Source: Pseudophaeobacter arcticus DSM 23566 (GTDB lineage: Bacteria > Pseudomonadota > Alphaproteobacteria > Rhodobacterales > Rhodobacteraceae). From it: 64,000 nt of DNA. The DNA is taken from positions 62,001 through 126,000 of the forward strand of contig NZ_AXBF01000004.1 of the NCBI RefSeq assembly GCF_000473205.1, written 5' to 3'. The notes under the pieces were generated by a model that was not told the DNA's origin, did not search any database, and was given only the letters and a program-made list of their open reading frames with translations. Of this stretch, positions 44,235 to 53,459 are shown one piece after another (the stretch's first letter is position 1; every line of letters begins with the position of its first letter). Both the position numbers and the translations under genes were made by a program.

Positions 44235-45800
44235 TCAACCTGGCAATGCCGCAATGAGTGCTTTTTTCAAATCTGCCCTGGTCCAGGGCTTGTGTAAAAT
44301 TGGGCCCATTCGTGACATTTCTTCGCGTAAATCGCTTGGCAGCATGGCAGGGTTTCCGGAAGTGAAGAGAACCTTCAACTCTGGCTGCAACTCCAATGCC
44401 AAGCGGGCCAGTTCTACTCCAAGCATACCGTTAGGCATGACTAAGTCCGTGAACAGAAGGTCGATTTTGTTGTCGGCTTGCAATTGCTGCAACGCCTGAG
44501 GCCCGTCTTCGGCGGTGATCACTTCGTGCTGAAGTGCTTGCAAAGCGCGTTCGGCCAGGCTGAGCACCATTGGTTCATCCTCGACGACCAATACACGCAA
44601 CCGTCGCGAGGTCTGTGCCGGAGTTTCTCGATCCTCAGGGTTGCTGGCAGTGGTCCCGATCACATTGCGCGGGAAATAGAGGTTCACTGATGTGCCCTGG
44701 CCAACCTCGCTTTCAATCTCGATATCCCCGCCTGATTGGCTGACAAAGCCATAAACCATGCTCAGCCCGAGCCCGGTCCCCTGACCGACTCGCTTGGTCG
44801 TAAAGAACGGCTCGATAGCCTGTTCTTTTGTCAGCGCTGTCATGCCGGTCCCGCTATCCGTCACCGACAGACAAACATATTCTCCCGGGGAAATACCCTT
44901 TGCGTTTAGGGACTCCTGGGGCGTGATCCGCACATTCGAACTCACAATCTCCAGCACACCGCCACCGGGCATTGCATCACGCGCATTGATTGCCAAGTTG
45001 GTTACCGCTGATATGAATTGAGTGGGATCCAGCACGCAGGTCCAAAGATCACGAGACTGACGCAGCTGGATTTCGATATGCGCGCCGATCGCACGTTCCA
45101 GCAGTGGCATAGCACCCGAAACGCCTGCGTTCAGGTCATACTGCTGGGGTTGCAACACCTGACGCCGAGCAAATGCAGACAGGCTCTTGACCAGTTTGGT
45201 CCCGCGCTGGCCCGCTTCCATGGCTTGTTGTACCAATTGCTGCTGCTCCGGCGACAGCCGACACTCTAGTTCGAGCAGTTCCAGATTGCCCAATACAATC
45301 GTAAGCATGTTATTGAAATCATGCGCGATACCGCCCGTAAGCTGTCCAACAATCTCCATCTTCTGGGATTGGCGAAGCTGCTGTTCCACCTTTAAGCGCG
45401 CGCGCCGCTCTTCGGCAAAACGCAAGGCCCGCCGGATCGCTGGCGTCAGGCGTCCCAGATCTTGCTTGAGGACGTAGTCTTGCGCACCTTCCTGCAATGC
45501 GGCCACTGCGTTTTCCTCACCTATGGTACCGGAGACAAAGATGAACGGAACGTCCGGACTTTGGCTGCGGCTGAGGGAAAGCGCCTCGCTCCCGGAAAAG
45601 GCGGGCATAGAAAAATCGCAGAGAATTACATCCCATTTGCCCTTTGAAAGGGCGCCAAGGAAGGCTTTGGCATTGTCGACACACTCATAGTCCGGCGTGA
45701 ATCCATTGCGACGCATCTCGCGCAGGCATAGCTGCAGATCGTCGTCGACGTCTTCAACTACCAAGACTCGCAGTTTATCAGTTGTTTCGACGTCTTCCAA
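44235..45800 (-). CDS. Hybrid sensor histidine kinase (REC-HisKA-HATPase-REC)
   Basis: The 521-residue soluble protein has an N-terminal receiver ([13 protein letters not shown]; phosphoacceptor Asp in [13 protein letters not shown] near 59) and a HisKA with [12 protein letters not shown] (His near 160). An ATPase follows ([32 protein letters not shown]), then a C-terminal receiver ([25 protein letters not shown]). No membrane segment or PAS is present, so input comes from the upstream receiver, probably phosphorylated by the neighbouring kinase. It starts one base after the Rcp1-type gene. Confidence 0.92.
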   Translation of the reverse strand: MEDVETTDKLRVLVVEDVDDDLQLCLREMRRNGFTPDYECVDNAKAFLGALSKGKWDVILCDFSMPAFSGSEALSLSRSQSPDVPFIFVSGTIGEENAVAALQEGAQDYVLKQDLGRLTPAIRRALRFAEERRARLKVEQQLRQSQKMEIVGQLTGGIAHDFNNMLTIVLGNLELLELECRLSPEQQQLVQQAMEAGQRGTKLVKSLSAFARRQVLQPQQYDLNAGVSGAMPLLERAIGAHIEIQLRQSRDLWTCVLDPTQFISAVTNLAINARDAMPGGGVLEIVSSNVRITPQESLNAKGISPGEYVCLSVTDSGTGMTALTKEQAIEPFFTTKRVGQGTGLGLSMVYGFVSQSGGDIEIESEVGQGTSVNLYFPRNVIGTTASNPEDRETPAQTSRRLRVLVVEDEPMVLSLAERALQALQHEVITAEDGPQALQQLQADNKIDLLFTDLVMPNGMLGVELARLALELQPELKVLFTSGNPAMLPSDLREEMSRMGPILHKPWTRADLKKALIAALPG

Positions 45801-45801
45801 T

Positions 45802-46248
45802 CTATCCTCCCCTTTTAGGGGCTTGGCGATTGATCATAAGCCAGTACAAACCAATTTGTCGCGCAGCCTCGACGAATTCGGTAAAATCGACTGGCTTGCA
45901 CACGTAGCTGTTGGCACCATGGCTGTAGCTCATCGCGATATCTTCATCCTGCTTCGAAGTCGTCAACATGACAACGGGAATCTGTTTGGTTCGGTCATCC
46001 GCACGCATACGCCGTAGTACCTCTATCCCATCAATTTTTGGTAAATTAAGGTCCAATAGCACAAGGCTGGGAGCCTCGTCCGTATTGCGCGTTGCGAAGG
46101 TTCCGGTGCCAAACAGGTAGTCCAGCGCCATGGCGCCATCTGTCGCAACGACCAATTCATTCAGAATGTTATTTTTGGTCAAGGCACGACGTGTAAGTGC
46201 CTCGTCGTCTGGATTGTCTTCGACCAAAAGGATGACTCTGTCGTTCAT
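45802..46248 (-). CDS. Single-domain response regulator (Rcp1-type)
   Basis: The 148-residue receiver-only protein has the acidic pair VEDNPDDEAL, phosphoacceptor Asp in LVLLDLNLPKIDG, a Thr switch in VVMLTTSKQDED and Lys in YVCKPVDF. The long beta3-alpha3 region is typical of Rcp1-like regulators that pair with PAS/phytochrome kinases. Its start overlaps the kinase stop by ATGA. It probably shuttles phosphate between the two kinases of the operon. Confidence 0.92.
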   Translation of the reverse strand: MNDRVILLVEDNPDDEALTRRALTKNNILNELVVATDGAMALDYLFGTGTFATRNTDEAPSLVLLDLNLPKIDGIEVLRRMRADDRTKQIPVVMLTTSKQDEDIAMSYSHGANSYVCKPVDFTEFVEAARQIGLYWLMINRQAPKRGG

Positions 46249-47801
46249 GTGGCTGCTTCACTTTCCAATGTGAAAAGGAACTCGGCGCCCTGTCCCACGA
46301 TTGCGTTTGTCCAGATGCGCCCGCCGTGTTTATGGATCACCCGCTGAACGGTGGCCAGGCCAACGCCGTTGCCAGGAAATTCCCGAGCATCGTGCAAGCG
46401 CTTGAACGCATCGAATATCTGTTCCGCATGGGCCATTTCAAACCCTGCGCCGTTGTCACGTATGAAGAATACGGGTGTTCCATTCTCGTCCTTCGTGCCG
46501 AACTCAATTGATCCTGGCACTCGGTCTCGCGTGAACTTGAATGCATTTCCAATCAGGTTGGTCAGCGCGATGTTCAGCAAATTCCGGTCGGCAATAGCAA
46601 GCATATCATCGGCAATGATGAATTCGACGTCGCGCTGTGGTTCGTTCTTTTTCAACTCGTCTGCGATGTGTCGCGCGAGAGCGGAAAGATCGACCTCCTG
46701 CAGGTTCAAATCTGCGCGCGATATACTTGAAAGCTTAAGCATATCATCGATCAGAAGGCCCATGCGTTGTGCACCGGATCGAACGCGGGACAGGTAGTCC
46801 TGGCCGGTTTCGTCCAGTACCTCGGCATAATCCTCCAACAACGCGTTGCTAAAACCGTCAATCGCACGAAGTGGGCTTCGCAGGTCATGTGACACAGAGG
46901 CGCTGAAGGCTTGCAATTCGCGATTGACGACGGTCAGTTCATTATTGTCGCGCTGTAGGCGGGCGTTTAATTCGGCGATATGACTTTCATTTCGCTTCTG
47001 ACCGGTCATGTCACGGACCGCAGCAATGACCTGGCTGCCGTCATCGGTGTCGACCGGGCTAAGGCTGACCAGCACCGGTATTTCCGTGCCGTCCTTATGC
47101 AACCCGAATAAGTCGAGACCTGCACCCATTGAGCGTTTGCGCGGCGCTGTCGCAAAATCCGAACGAAAGCCAACGTGGCGCTCGCGCAGCGGTTTCGGCA
47201 ACAGCATTTCCACCTTTTGGCCCAACAAATCTGCCCGATCATAGCCGAACAGCAGCTCTGCCTGGATGTTAACGCTTGTGATCCGCCCATCGGCCCCCGC
47301 GACGATCACGCCATCCGGCGCGTCGTTCAGCAATGTGCTCAAGCGCTTATTGAGATCGCGAATACGCCGCATGTCATCACGCTGCGCCGTAATATCGCGG
47401 ACCGATGCAATGACCCGTTGCCCCTGATCGATACTGACGGGGCTGAGGCTGACGGCAATTGGAAATTCGTCGCCGGTCTTTTTCCGCCCAAGTAGCTCCA
47501 GTTCTTCACCCATGTTGCGCACTCTTGGTGCATTTGTGTAGCCGTCGCGATGCGCCACATGGTCCGTGCGGTAACGTTTTGGCAGCAGTGTTTCGACGGG
47601 CATTCCAAGGATTTCATCGTATTCATACCCGAACAGCTCGATCGTCTGCTTGTTTACCCATTCAATCGTGCCTGCGTGGTCCACGACAACAACCCCGTCA
47701 GGAACGGAATCAAGCAGGGATGCAAGGCGGCTTTCGTCGCCTCGAAGCAGTTCCTTTGCCTTGGCGCGTCGGAAATAATCGAGAAAAAAGTGCTTTAGCA
47801 A
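46245..47801 (-). CDS. PAS-PAS sensor histidine kinase, N-terminally shortened
   Basis: The 518-residue protein, read from a TTG at 47801, has two similar PAS domains (about 25-140 and 148-265; each ends FPIAVSLSPV.../IPVLVSLSPV... and RDITAQ/RDMTGQ). HisKA follows (SASVSHDLRSPLRAI, His near 310), then an ATPase (NLIGNAFKF, DNGAGFEM, GVGLATVQR). Upstream in the same frame there is a likely membrane helix (VLAVIATIGVAVLLKHFF) and then an amber codon at 47843-47841. The original protein was therefore longer. First gene of the phosphorelay operon. Confidence 0.87.
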   Translation of the reverse strand: MLKHFFLDYFRRAKAKELLRGDESRLASLLDSVPDGVVVVDHAGTIEWVNKQTIELFGYEYDEILGMPVETLLPKRYRTDHVAHRDGYTNAPRVRNMGEELELLGRKKTGDEFPIAVSLSPVSIDQGQRVIASVRDITAQRDDMRRIRDLNKRLSTLLNDAPDGVIVAGADGRITSVNIQAELLFGYDRADLLGQKVEMLLPKPLRERHVGFRSDFATAPRKRSMGAGLDLFGLHKDGTEIPVLVSLSPVDTDDGSQVIAAVRDMTGQKRNESHIAELNARLQRDNNELTVVNRELQAFSASVSHDLRSPLRAIDGFSNALLEDYAEVLDETGQDYLSRVRSGAQRMGLLIDDMLKLSSISRADLNLQEVDLSALARHIADELKKNEPQRDVEFIIADDMLAIADRNLLNIALTNLIGNAFKFTRDRVPGSIEFGTKDENGTPVFFIRDNGAGFEMAHAEQIFDAFKRLHDAREFPGNGVGLATVQRVIHKHGGRIWTNAIVGQGAEFLFTLESEAAT

Positions 47802-47840
47802 TACCGCAACTCCGATAGTGGCAATGACCGCCAGGACTCT

Positions 47841-48172
47841 CTATGGTAACGAAGCGAGGTGGTTGGCTGGCATCGGCACGATCCCGATAAAGGTATCGCC
47901 GCTTTTTGGGTCGAGGATTGGCGGCCCCTGATCTGAACAACAGTCTTCGGTACAGGCCAATCGCATCGGTCCGGTACCATCAGCCCTACGCACGAAGGGG
48001 CGGCGTGAGCACGAAATGAGCTACCAAGGATCTCTACTGCCGTTGTAATCATGATAAACAACCACTGGGTCTTGGCGGTCCGGTCAGGCTCATCCAAGTG
48101 GGGCAAGACGTAAGAACCTCCATTTAGGACGTTGCTTGACATCACAATCATAGGTAGTTTTACCCCATGCAT
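47841..48172 (-). pseudogene. Disrupted N-terminal sensor region of the PAS kinase
   Basis: Upstream of the amber codon the kinase frame continues as RLACTEDCCSDQGPPILDPK then DTFIGIVPMPANHLASLP, which looks like an extracytoplasmic region. A further frame change near 48000 leads into MHGVKLPMIVMSSNVLNGGS. I infer a degraded sensor domain; the ligand is unknown. Confidence 0.45.
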
Positions 48173-48186
48173 TCGTAATTGTCTAG

Positions 48187-48425
48187 GGTGTTGTCACGTT
48201 AGCAGACCTGTGGTTGTTGGTTCATTGGTCTGGATTGCAGTGCTTCGTCTTCATGCAGTCAGCAACCCGAAATTCCTTCTCCGTCCCAGCCCACCGTCGT
48301 TCCACTCTTAACCATACGCTACCTTCGGCTCGAAGCTTTCGAGGCGTGGAAATCCGCCGCTAACGTCGCTTGATGTCCTATCGGCACCCCATCTCGCAGA
48401 CTGGGAGAGTTAATGTGACAACACC
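48187..48425. mobile_element. 239-bp MITE-like IS remnant with terminal inverted repeats
   Basis: The ends GGTGTTGTCACGTTAGC (48187-48203) and, inverted, GGTGTTGTCACATTAAC (48425-48409) match at 15 of 17 positions. Inside, the plus strand encodes only a transposase tail, TIRYLRLEAFEAWKSAANVA, and a stop. The same kind of tail and end occurs at 27093-27213, so it is an internally deleted IS that only a related transposase could move. Confidence 0.65.
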
Positions 48426-48611
48426 GGTTGGCTACATCGCAAAATGTCCGTGCATTTAGGTCGGCGCGCTACATCAGCAACAAGCACCAATGCGGCGCAG
48501 GGAGCGGGCCGTGCAAAGCCAGCATGTTCGCTCGATTGGGCGCAGCGTCATGCCGCATCGCCCTGAGCCGAAGAGGGTGCTGATCCAGTGTAGAGCATCC
48601 CGCTTTGAGAA

Positions 48612-48649
48612 GGCATTTACCTGCATATCTTGACATGCAGGTAAATGCC
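48612..48649. promoter_or_regulatory. Perfect 15-bp inverted repeat, ArsR operator candidate
   Basis: GGCATTTACCTGCAT and ATGCAGGTAAATGCC are separated by 8 nt, 36-73 bp upstream of the ArsR-family start. A second overlapping arm, ATGCAGG/CCTGCAT, extends to 48654. Likely autorepression site. Confidence 0.8.
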
Positions 48650-48684
48650 TGCATATTTTATCTCCATCACGCAGGGAGATTCGA

Positions 48685-49005
48685 ATGGCTGACGACAAGG
48701 TGTTCAAGGCGCTGGCCGATCCAAACCGCAGGCGGTTGCTCGACCGGCTTTGCGACAGAAACGGCCAGACACTCGGGCAGCTCTGCACGTCCATGGATAT
48801 GAAGCGCCAATCCGTGGCCCAGCATCTGGGTCTTCTTGAAGAGGCCAATCTGATCAGCACCATCCGTCGCGGGCGCGAGAAGCTGCATTTCATCAACCCG
48901 GTTCCGCTCTACGAGGTTTACGCGCGTTGGATCCGGAAATTCGAGGAAGGCCGCCTGGGCCTTCTCCACGACCTCAAACAGGAACTTGAAAGGAACGGGA
49001 AATGA
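48685..49005 (+). CDS. ArsR-family transcriptional regulator
   Basis: The 106-residue winged-helix protein (KALADPNRRRLLDRLCDRNG, recognition helix MKRQSVAQHLGLLEEANLI, wing RRGREKLHFINP) lacks the metal Cys box of arsenic/cadmium sensors. It belongs to the subgroup that pairs with AHSA1-type proteins. The next gene starts within its last codons (ATGA). The large inverted repeat upstream fits autoregulation. Confidence 0.92.
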   Translation: MADDKVFKALADPNRRRLLDRLCDRNGQTLGQLCTSMDMKRQSVAQHLGLLEEANLISTIRRGREKLHFINPVPLYEVYARWIRKFEEGRLGLLHDLKQELERNGK

Positions 49006-49448
49006 CCGACAAATCCGCCAGCTTCATCTATGTGACCTTTATCCGCACAACGCCCGAAAAGGTGTTCGAGGCGATCACAAGACCAGAGGTTTCCCGTCGG
49101 TACTGGAACCACGAGAACGTCTCGGACGATTGGCGGCCCGGTTCCGATTGGCAGCACGTCAAGGTCAAGGAGACCCGCACCGTCGAGTTGGTCGGCAAAG
49201 TCATCGAAAGCGACCCGCCCAGGCGGCTGGTGATCAGTTGGGCGAACGAAAGCCAGAAGGACGACCCTGACCAGTACAGCCGGGTCACATATGACATCGA
49301 ACCCCAGGGCGACATGGTCAAACTGACCGTCTCGCATGACGAATTGCAACCTGGCAGCGGCATGTTGAAAGGGATCAGCGAGGGCTGGCCGATTGTCCTG
49401 TCCAGCATGAAGTCCTTCCTCGAAACCGGTCAGGGTCTGGACATCTGA
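49002..49448 (+). CDS. SRPBCC/AHSA1-type protein
   Basis: The 148-residue protein has the helix-grip fold pattern of the AHSA1/CalC family: FIYVTFIRTTPEKVFEAITR, SRRYWNHENVSDDWRPGSDW and a C-terminal GWPIVLSSMKSFLETG. These proteins bind hydrophobic ligands, and the ArsR-AHSA1 pair is a frequent two-gene cassette of unknown substrate. It overlaps arsR by 4 nt. Confidence 0.9.
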   Translation: MTDKSASFIYVTFIRTTPEKVFEAITRPEVSRRYWNHENVSDDWRPGSDWQHVKVKETRTVELVGKVIESDPPRRLVISWANESQKDDPDQYSRVTYDIEPQGDMVKLTVSHDELQPGSGMLKGISEGWPIVLSSMKSFLETGQGLDI

Positions 49449-49484
49449 CCGCGTCTCGACCCAGAACAACAAAGGGAAAAGAAG

Positions 49485-49841
49485 ATGAGCGAACAAACCT
49501 ATCACGGAAGCTGCCACTGCGGTGCGGTGGCATACGAGGTGACATTGACACTGGATCAGGTTGTGACCTGCAACTGTTCCATCTGCCGCCGTCAGGGTAC
49601 GATCCTCGGGTTTGCCCCGAAGGAAAAATTCACCCTGTTGAAAGGGGCAGAGAACCTGACCGATTACCAGTTTGGTTCCCGCAACATACATCATGAATTC
49701 TGCAAAACCTGTGGAGTGAAATCATTCGGCAGGGGCGTGGGCCCGGACGGTGTTGAAATGCGCGCCATCAACGTGCGCTGCCTCGACGGTGTTGATATCG
49801 ACAGTCTGTCCCCGCAGAAATTTGATGGCGCAGGCTTGTAG
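49485..49841 (+). CDS. GFA/CENP-V-family zinc protein
   Basis: The 118-residue protein has the GFA zinc pattern: SCHCGAVAYEV, TCNCSICRRQGT and EFCKTCGVKSF. The family includes S-(hydroxymethyl)glutathione synthase-like proteins, but most members have no known reaction. It lies 36 nt after the AHSA1 gene with an AAGGGAAAAG site, third gene of the cassette. Confidence 0.88.
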   Translation: MSEQTYHGSCHCGAVAYEVTLTLDQVVTCNCSICRRQGTILGFAPKEKFTLLKGAENLTDYQFGSRNIHHEFCKTCGVKSFGRGVGPDGVEMRAINVRCLDGVDIDSLSPQKFDGAGL

Positions 49842-50283
49842 CACCGCTGGCGGGGCCGGTTTCATCCGCCGGCCGCGCTTCGAGACAGCGTACATGGCGA
49901 GCTGGCTTGAGAATTGGAAATAGCCGTGAAGCAAGCGAGCCACTAGAGGCCCGGTATCTTCGTTTGTTATTTGACTATCGGAGCGTAAATCTTCTTCAGA
50001 AACACGAGGGAGATCATAGCGCGGAAGGGCTATCAACAGATGTCACAGATGCACAGTGAGTGTTAATCGCTCCGCATCTGCTGGCGTTTCCATGACGGGT
50101 CCAGCGATCCGCCATGCCCCCCCACAACGACAACCCGACGTTGACGCAGGCAACATATCACAGGATGCGGCGCGGCATCCGAGGTCTGGAAGGCGTTAAA
50201 CCTTCAGGTTTCGGCAGGGCAACCCATGACCGCTTTGGCGGGCAATATGGGTTGTCGACCAGCAGGCAAGCAAATCGAGAGGA
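49842..50283. other. Gap without a recognisable gene
   Basis: This stretch holds short frames without family character. It separates the ArsR cassette from the convergent GST gene. I see no clear terminator. Confidence 0.5.
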
Positions 50284-50940
50284 TCAGCTTTCGCCCAGGC
50301 CCCGAGCGGCATCGGCAGCCTCAAAATGCGCCATTTGATCGGCATGGGCTTTCTTGAAAGCGGGCCGATCCATGATCCTTGCCACATAGGCTTCCGTTGC
50401 AGGCCGATCTCTGAAGGCGCGGAGCTTTGGTGCGCGCAGGACGTCCGTCATCATCAGGTCTGCGATGGTGAAACGACCAGCAGCAAGCCAGTCGCGCTCC
50501 TTCAGGGTGCGTTCCATATGGGCCAGACGACTTTCCAACCAGCCGGTCAATCCGTTCTCTGTCGCGCCCGTCACCTCAAGGAACCACCAGGGAACGGAGA
50601 CCATCTCGATGGAGTTGAGAGCGGCAAAGAGCCACTGAAGGGTGTCGGCCCGCGCTTGCGGATCACGCGGCATCAGCGTTTCGCTCTTTTCCGCCAGATG
50701 CAAAACACAGGCCCCACTCTCGAACATATGGAGATCACCGTCCGACATGAAGGGAACCTGTCCGAATGGCTGACGGGCAAGGTGGACTGGACCACCTTCC
50801 CCCAATGGCACGGTTCGGACGGAATAGGGAAAGCCCGCCTCCTCGCAGGCCCACCTAAGCCGCAGGTCGCGCACGAAGCCGGCGGGGCCATTGGTCATTG
50901 GCACCCAGTCGAGGGTCCAGATCGTTATAGTTTCGTGCAT
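50284..50940 (-). CDS. Glutathione S-transferase family protein
   Basis: The 218-residue protein has a thioredoxin-fold N-terminus (ITIWTLDWVP, QPFGQVPFMSDGDLHMFESG with the GSH-binding cis-Pro and the E-S motif) and a helical C-terminal domain with FTIADLMMTDVLR. It likely conjugates or isomerises electrophiles with glutathione. The start at 50940 follows CGGGAGGTG. Upstream on the same strand lies the TetR-DUF operon. Confidence 0.9.
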   Translation of the reverse strand: MHETITIWTLDWVPMTNGPAGFVRDLRLRWACEEAGFPYSVRTVPLGEGGPVHLARQPFGQVPFMSDGDLHMFESGACVLHLAEKSETLMPRDPQARADTLQWLFAALNSIEMVSVPWWFLEVTGATENGLTGWLESRLAHMERTLKERDWLAAGRFTIADLMMTDVLRAPKLRAFRDRPATEAYVARIMDRPAFKKAHADQMAHFEAADAARGLGES

Positions 50941-51036
50941 GTCCACCTCCCGAACGTAAGTTGCGCAGCCGTCTCTCACATGACACCCAAACCTGAGGTC
51001 ATGGCAACTGCGTCAAAACCTGTTTCCGCAGCGGTG

Positions 51037-51348
51037 CTATTTCGGTGTTCCCGTCCTGAACAGCCGAACCGGCCCCGTGCCACCACGCTTGATCACGCCC
51101 TTGGCTTCCAGATCAAGCTGTACGGCCTTCAGCCACCAGCCCGCTTTTTCACCCCCCGGAAACAGGTCATGCGACAGGGCTGGTAACAGGGCGGCCTTTG
51201 CCTCGGCGACCGTTAGCCCGGGGGCTTCGCCCGGCAGCACCGGCAGGAACGCGTCGCGCATCGCTGTGTACTTGTCTTTGTTCACGCGCTGGGGTCGACC
51301 GGGTGAAGTGATGCTCTCGATCTCGATCTTCTCATTGGCGTCAGACAT
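51037..51348 (-). CDS. DUF6958-like small protein
   Basis: The 103-residue protein (SPGRPQRVNKDKYTAMRDAF, LTVAEAKAALLPALSHDLFP, GGEKAGWWLKAVQLDLEAKG) resembles a winged-helix-like family annotated as DUF6958 in related bacteria. The role is unknown. Its start overlaps the preceding gene by 8 nt, making it the last gene of the tetR operon. Confidence 0.68.
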   Translation of the reverse strand: MSDANEKIEIESITSPGRPQRVNKDKYTAMRDAFLPVLPGEAPGLTVAEAKAALLPALSHDLFPGGEKAGWWLKAVQLDLEAKGVIKRGGTGPVRLFRTGTPK

Positions 51349-51877
51349 TGATCTCTCCTGTGACTGGCGTCTTCGGATTGCGGAACCCCATGGCGACCCA
51401 GGCCCCAAAGAGCCTGGCGAAAAAGCGCAAGTTCTGTGTCTTCGCATTCGGGATGTCGTCGGGTAGCACGGCTCCCTCAGGCAGGTCCGAGGCCATCGTG
51501 CGCATCGTCGGCGCGGGCATCGTGCCCTCTGGCCACAGCCCGCCATAAAGGCTCAGCCAGTGTCCGCCCTTGAACTCCAGATAGACCGGCGTGTTGCAGC
51601 AAGTGGCGATGGCGCGCTTGGTCGCGTGTTCGGGGGACAGCCGGAAGGTCTTCAGCGCAGCGGCACCGCCAAGACACCGTACGCGATCCTTGCGATACAT
51701 GACGAACGGGGTGCTGCCATGATCCGTCAGGACCTGCGGCGCGCCGTCAAGGCGCTGCATCCGCGCAGCAGCTTCACGGCACGATGAGCAGCAGCATTCG
51801 ACGCTGTCGATGGGTTTGCCGCGCACCTCAAGCCGGGTCCGTCCGCAGGAACAGGCGATCTCGGTTGTCTCAGCCAT
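51341..51877 (-). CDS. DUF6151/GFA-like cysteine-rich protein
   Basis: The 178-residue protein carries CSCGRTRLEV, ECCCSSCREAA and a later ATCCNTP, a GFA-like zinc arrangement. The C-terminal region, with DIPNAKTQNLRFFARLFGAW, is specific to the DUF6151 group. The function is unknown. It overlaps the neighbouring genes on both sides by 8 nt and is therefore co-translated. Confidence 0.7.
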   Translation of the reverse strand: MAETTEIACSCGRTRLEVRGKPIDSVECCCSSCREAAARMQRLDGAPQVLTDHGSTPFVMYRKDRVRCLGGAAALKTFRLSPEHATKRAIATCCNTPVYLEFKGGHWLSLYGGLWPEGTMPAPTMRTMASDLPEGAVLPDDIPNAKTQNLRFFARLFGAWVAMGFRNPKTPVTGEINV

Positions 51878-52352
51878 GCGGCTCCTCCCTTGCCGCCGCA
51901 GCCTCAAGCGCCGCGATGTCGATCTTGCCCATCTGCATCATGGCAGAAGTCACGCGCCCCACAATCGCGGGATCGTCACTGGCCAAGAGGTCCGGCAACC
52001 GCTTCGGCACGATCTGCCAGGAGACACCGAAGCGATCTACCAGCCACGCGCAATGCCCCGGCGCACCGCCGTTTGCGGTCAGCACATTCCAAAGCCGGTC
52101 CGTCTCGTCCTGATCTTCGGTCAACACGCTGATCGAGGCGGCGGGGGTCAATTTGTGGTGCGGTCCGGCCGTCAGGATCATCATCGGTGCTCCGGCCAGC
52201 GTGAATTCGACAATCATTGGATCATTGGGCTGGCCATTCTCGCGGACCGAGTCGATCCGGCTGTTTGGAACCAGTTTTACGTATTCGTGGGCTGCTTCAA
52301 TGCCGCCCGTTTCGAACCACAGGCAGGTCCGCACTTTGGCTGCATGCTCCAT
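51870..52352 (-). CDS. PhnB-like VOC-family protein
   Basis: The 160-residue protein contains one VOC module with the PhnB pattern: CLWFETGGIEAAHEYVKLVP, MILTAGPHHKLTPAASISVL, and the conserved DRFGVSWQIVP. It most likely binds a small ligand; PhnB members seldom have a known reaction. It lies 3 nt after the tetR stop. Confidence 0.88.
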   Translation of the reverse strand: MEHAAKVRTCLWFETGGIEAAHEYVKLVPNSRIDSVRENGQPNDPMIVEFTLAGAPMMILTAGPHHKLTPAASISVLTEDQDETDRLWNVLTANGGAPGHCAWLVDRFGVSWQIVPKRLPDLLASDDPAIVGRVTSAMMQMGKIDIAALEAAAAREEPHG

Positions 52353-52355
52353 TGT

Positions 52356-53009
52356 TCAGGTCTCCTTTGCTGGTGTCGTGGTCAGGTTGGCATCAAGGCC
52401 GAAGAGCCCCCGCACATAGCGGATCAGGTGATCGACGCTCTCGCGCGCGAGCTCGGGGTTGTCGGCCGCCTTGGCCAGGATAAAGCCGCCCTGTAGAACC
52501 GCCTGTGTGTGCCGGGCGAGGCTTTCAGCGGTCCAGTCTGCATCAATCCCGCGCTGCGTGCGCGCCGCCCGGATGTCTGCCTCCAGTGTGGCGGCATGGT
52601 CGAAGATGCTCTCGGCGCAGGCCTCCCGGATTGCAGGGGCAGTGTCGTGGACCTCCTGCGTCATTGTACCGACAAGGCAGGTATATTCGTAGGTCTCCCC
52701 AGCAATGATTGCCCGGCGGAATTCGAGATAGGCCAGAATGCGGTCGAGCGGATCGTCCGGCTGGTGATAGGGCGCTTCTGCGAACAGGGCGCTGGTCGTC
52801 TCGGCCCAGTATTCTGCTGCCGCCACCCCAAGCGCTTCCTTTGTCTTGAAATGATGGAAAAACGCGCCCTTGGTGACCTCTGCCGATTGGCACAGGTCAT
52901 CAACGGAGGTTGCGGCGAACCCCTTCTGGCGGATCCCGTCGCGGGCGGCCTCCAAAAGGCGGGTGCGGGCGTCCCCGCGCTGGGGGGAGGTTTTGGTTGG
53001 TCTTGTCAT
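52356..53009 (-). CDS. TetR-family transcriptional regulator
   Basis: The 217-residue protein has an N-terminal TetR HTH (RTRLLEAARDGIRQKGFAAT, SVDDLCQSAEVTKGAFFHHF) and a C-terminal ligand domain. The start at MTRPTKTSPQRG puts a palindromic operator directly upstream. It heads the tetR-VOC-DUF6151-DUF6958 operon and probably represses it. Confidence 0.92.
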   Translation of the reverse strand: MTRPTKTSPQRGDARTRLLEAARDGIRQKGFAATSVDDLCQSAEVTKGAFFHHFKTKEALGVAAAEYWAETTSALFAEAPYHQPDDPLDRILAYLEFRRAIIAGETYEYTCLVGTMTQEVHDTAPAIREACAESIFDHAATLEADIRAARTQRGIDADWTAESLARHTQAVLQGGFILAKAADNPELARESVDHLIRYVRGLFGLDANLTTTPAKET

Positions 53010-53016
53010 AGGCGTT

Positions 53017-53038
53017 ACATACCATACGGTCGGTATGT
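53017..53038. promoter_or_regulatory. TetR operator palindrome
   Basis: ACATACC and GGTATGT arms flank ATACGGTC, 8 bp upstream of the tetR start codon. This is the classical ACATACCGACCG-type motif of this subgroup. Confidence 0.78.
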
Positions 53039-53459
53039 AGTAAAGGTGAGGACTAGTTGGCATGGCATTGTTGTAGAACTCGTGACCTGCGCGCCTGAAA
53101 CGCCCTCGACTTGAGATTAGCCGGTTTTCCAGCTGAGGAGATATGTGAAGCGGTCTGACGCGTCAAAGCCCGGTGTCAGGATCTCTGTTCCGACCTCTCC
53201 GACCTCTCCAATACCTTCGACGCGCTTCAGGACTATAGCTGCCGATACCGAAACGGCCTCGCGGTTTCATCGTCCCGAGCAGAGGGTTGCGTCGATGATA
53301 TCGGGAAAACGCGCATGGGAAAACGCCGCCGAATGAGATGGCCACCGCAGGGGGGCTCATCGTGTTGCCGTTACGCGGGTTGCTGTTCTTGACGGAAGGC
53401 TAACCATTTCAAAGGTGGCCGCTTGACCACCATGTTTTGCCCACTCCCGTCGCCTGAAG
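53039..53459. other. Gap with a short repeat and no recognisable gene
   Basis: Contains no frame I can support. A 24-bp block at 53425-53448 matches 26911-26934 at 23 of 24 positions, suggesting leftover IS DNA. Confidence 0.5.

Noticed and set aside
50114..50338. Small plus-strand frame between GFA and GST genes
   Set aside because: Overlaps the GST 3' end, has no ribosome site and no recognisable sequence.
53145..53336. Small frame of 63 codons in the gap before the nsrR-like gene
   Set aside because: No ribosome site, no motif, and overlapping equally plausible frames on the other strand.
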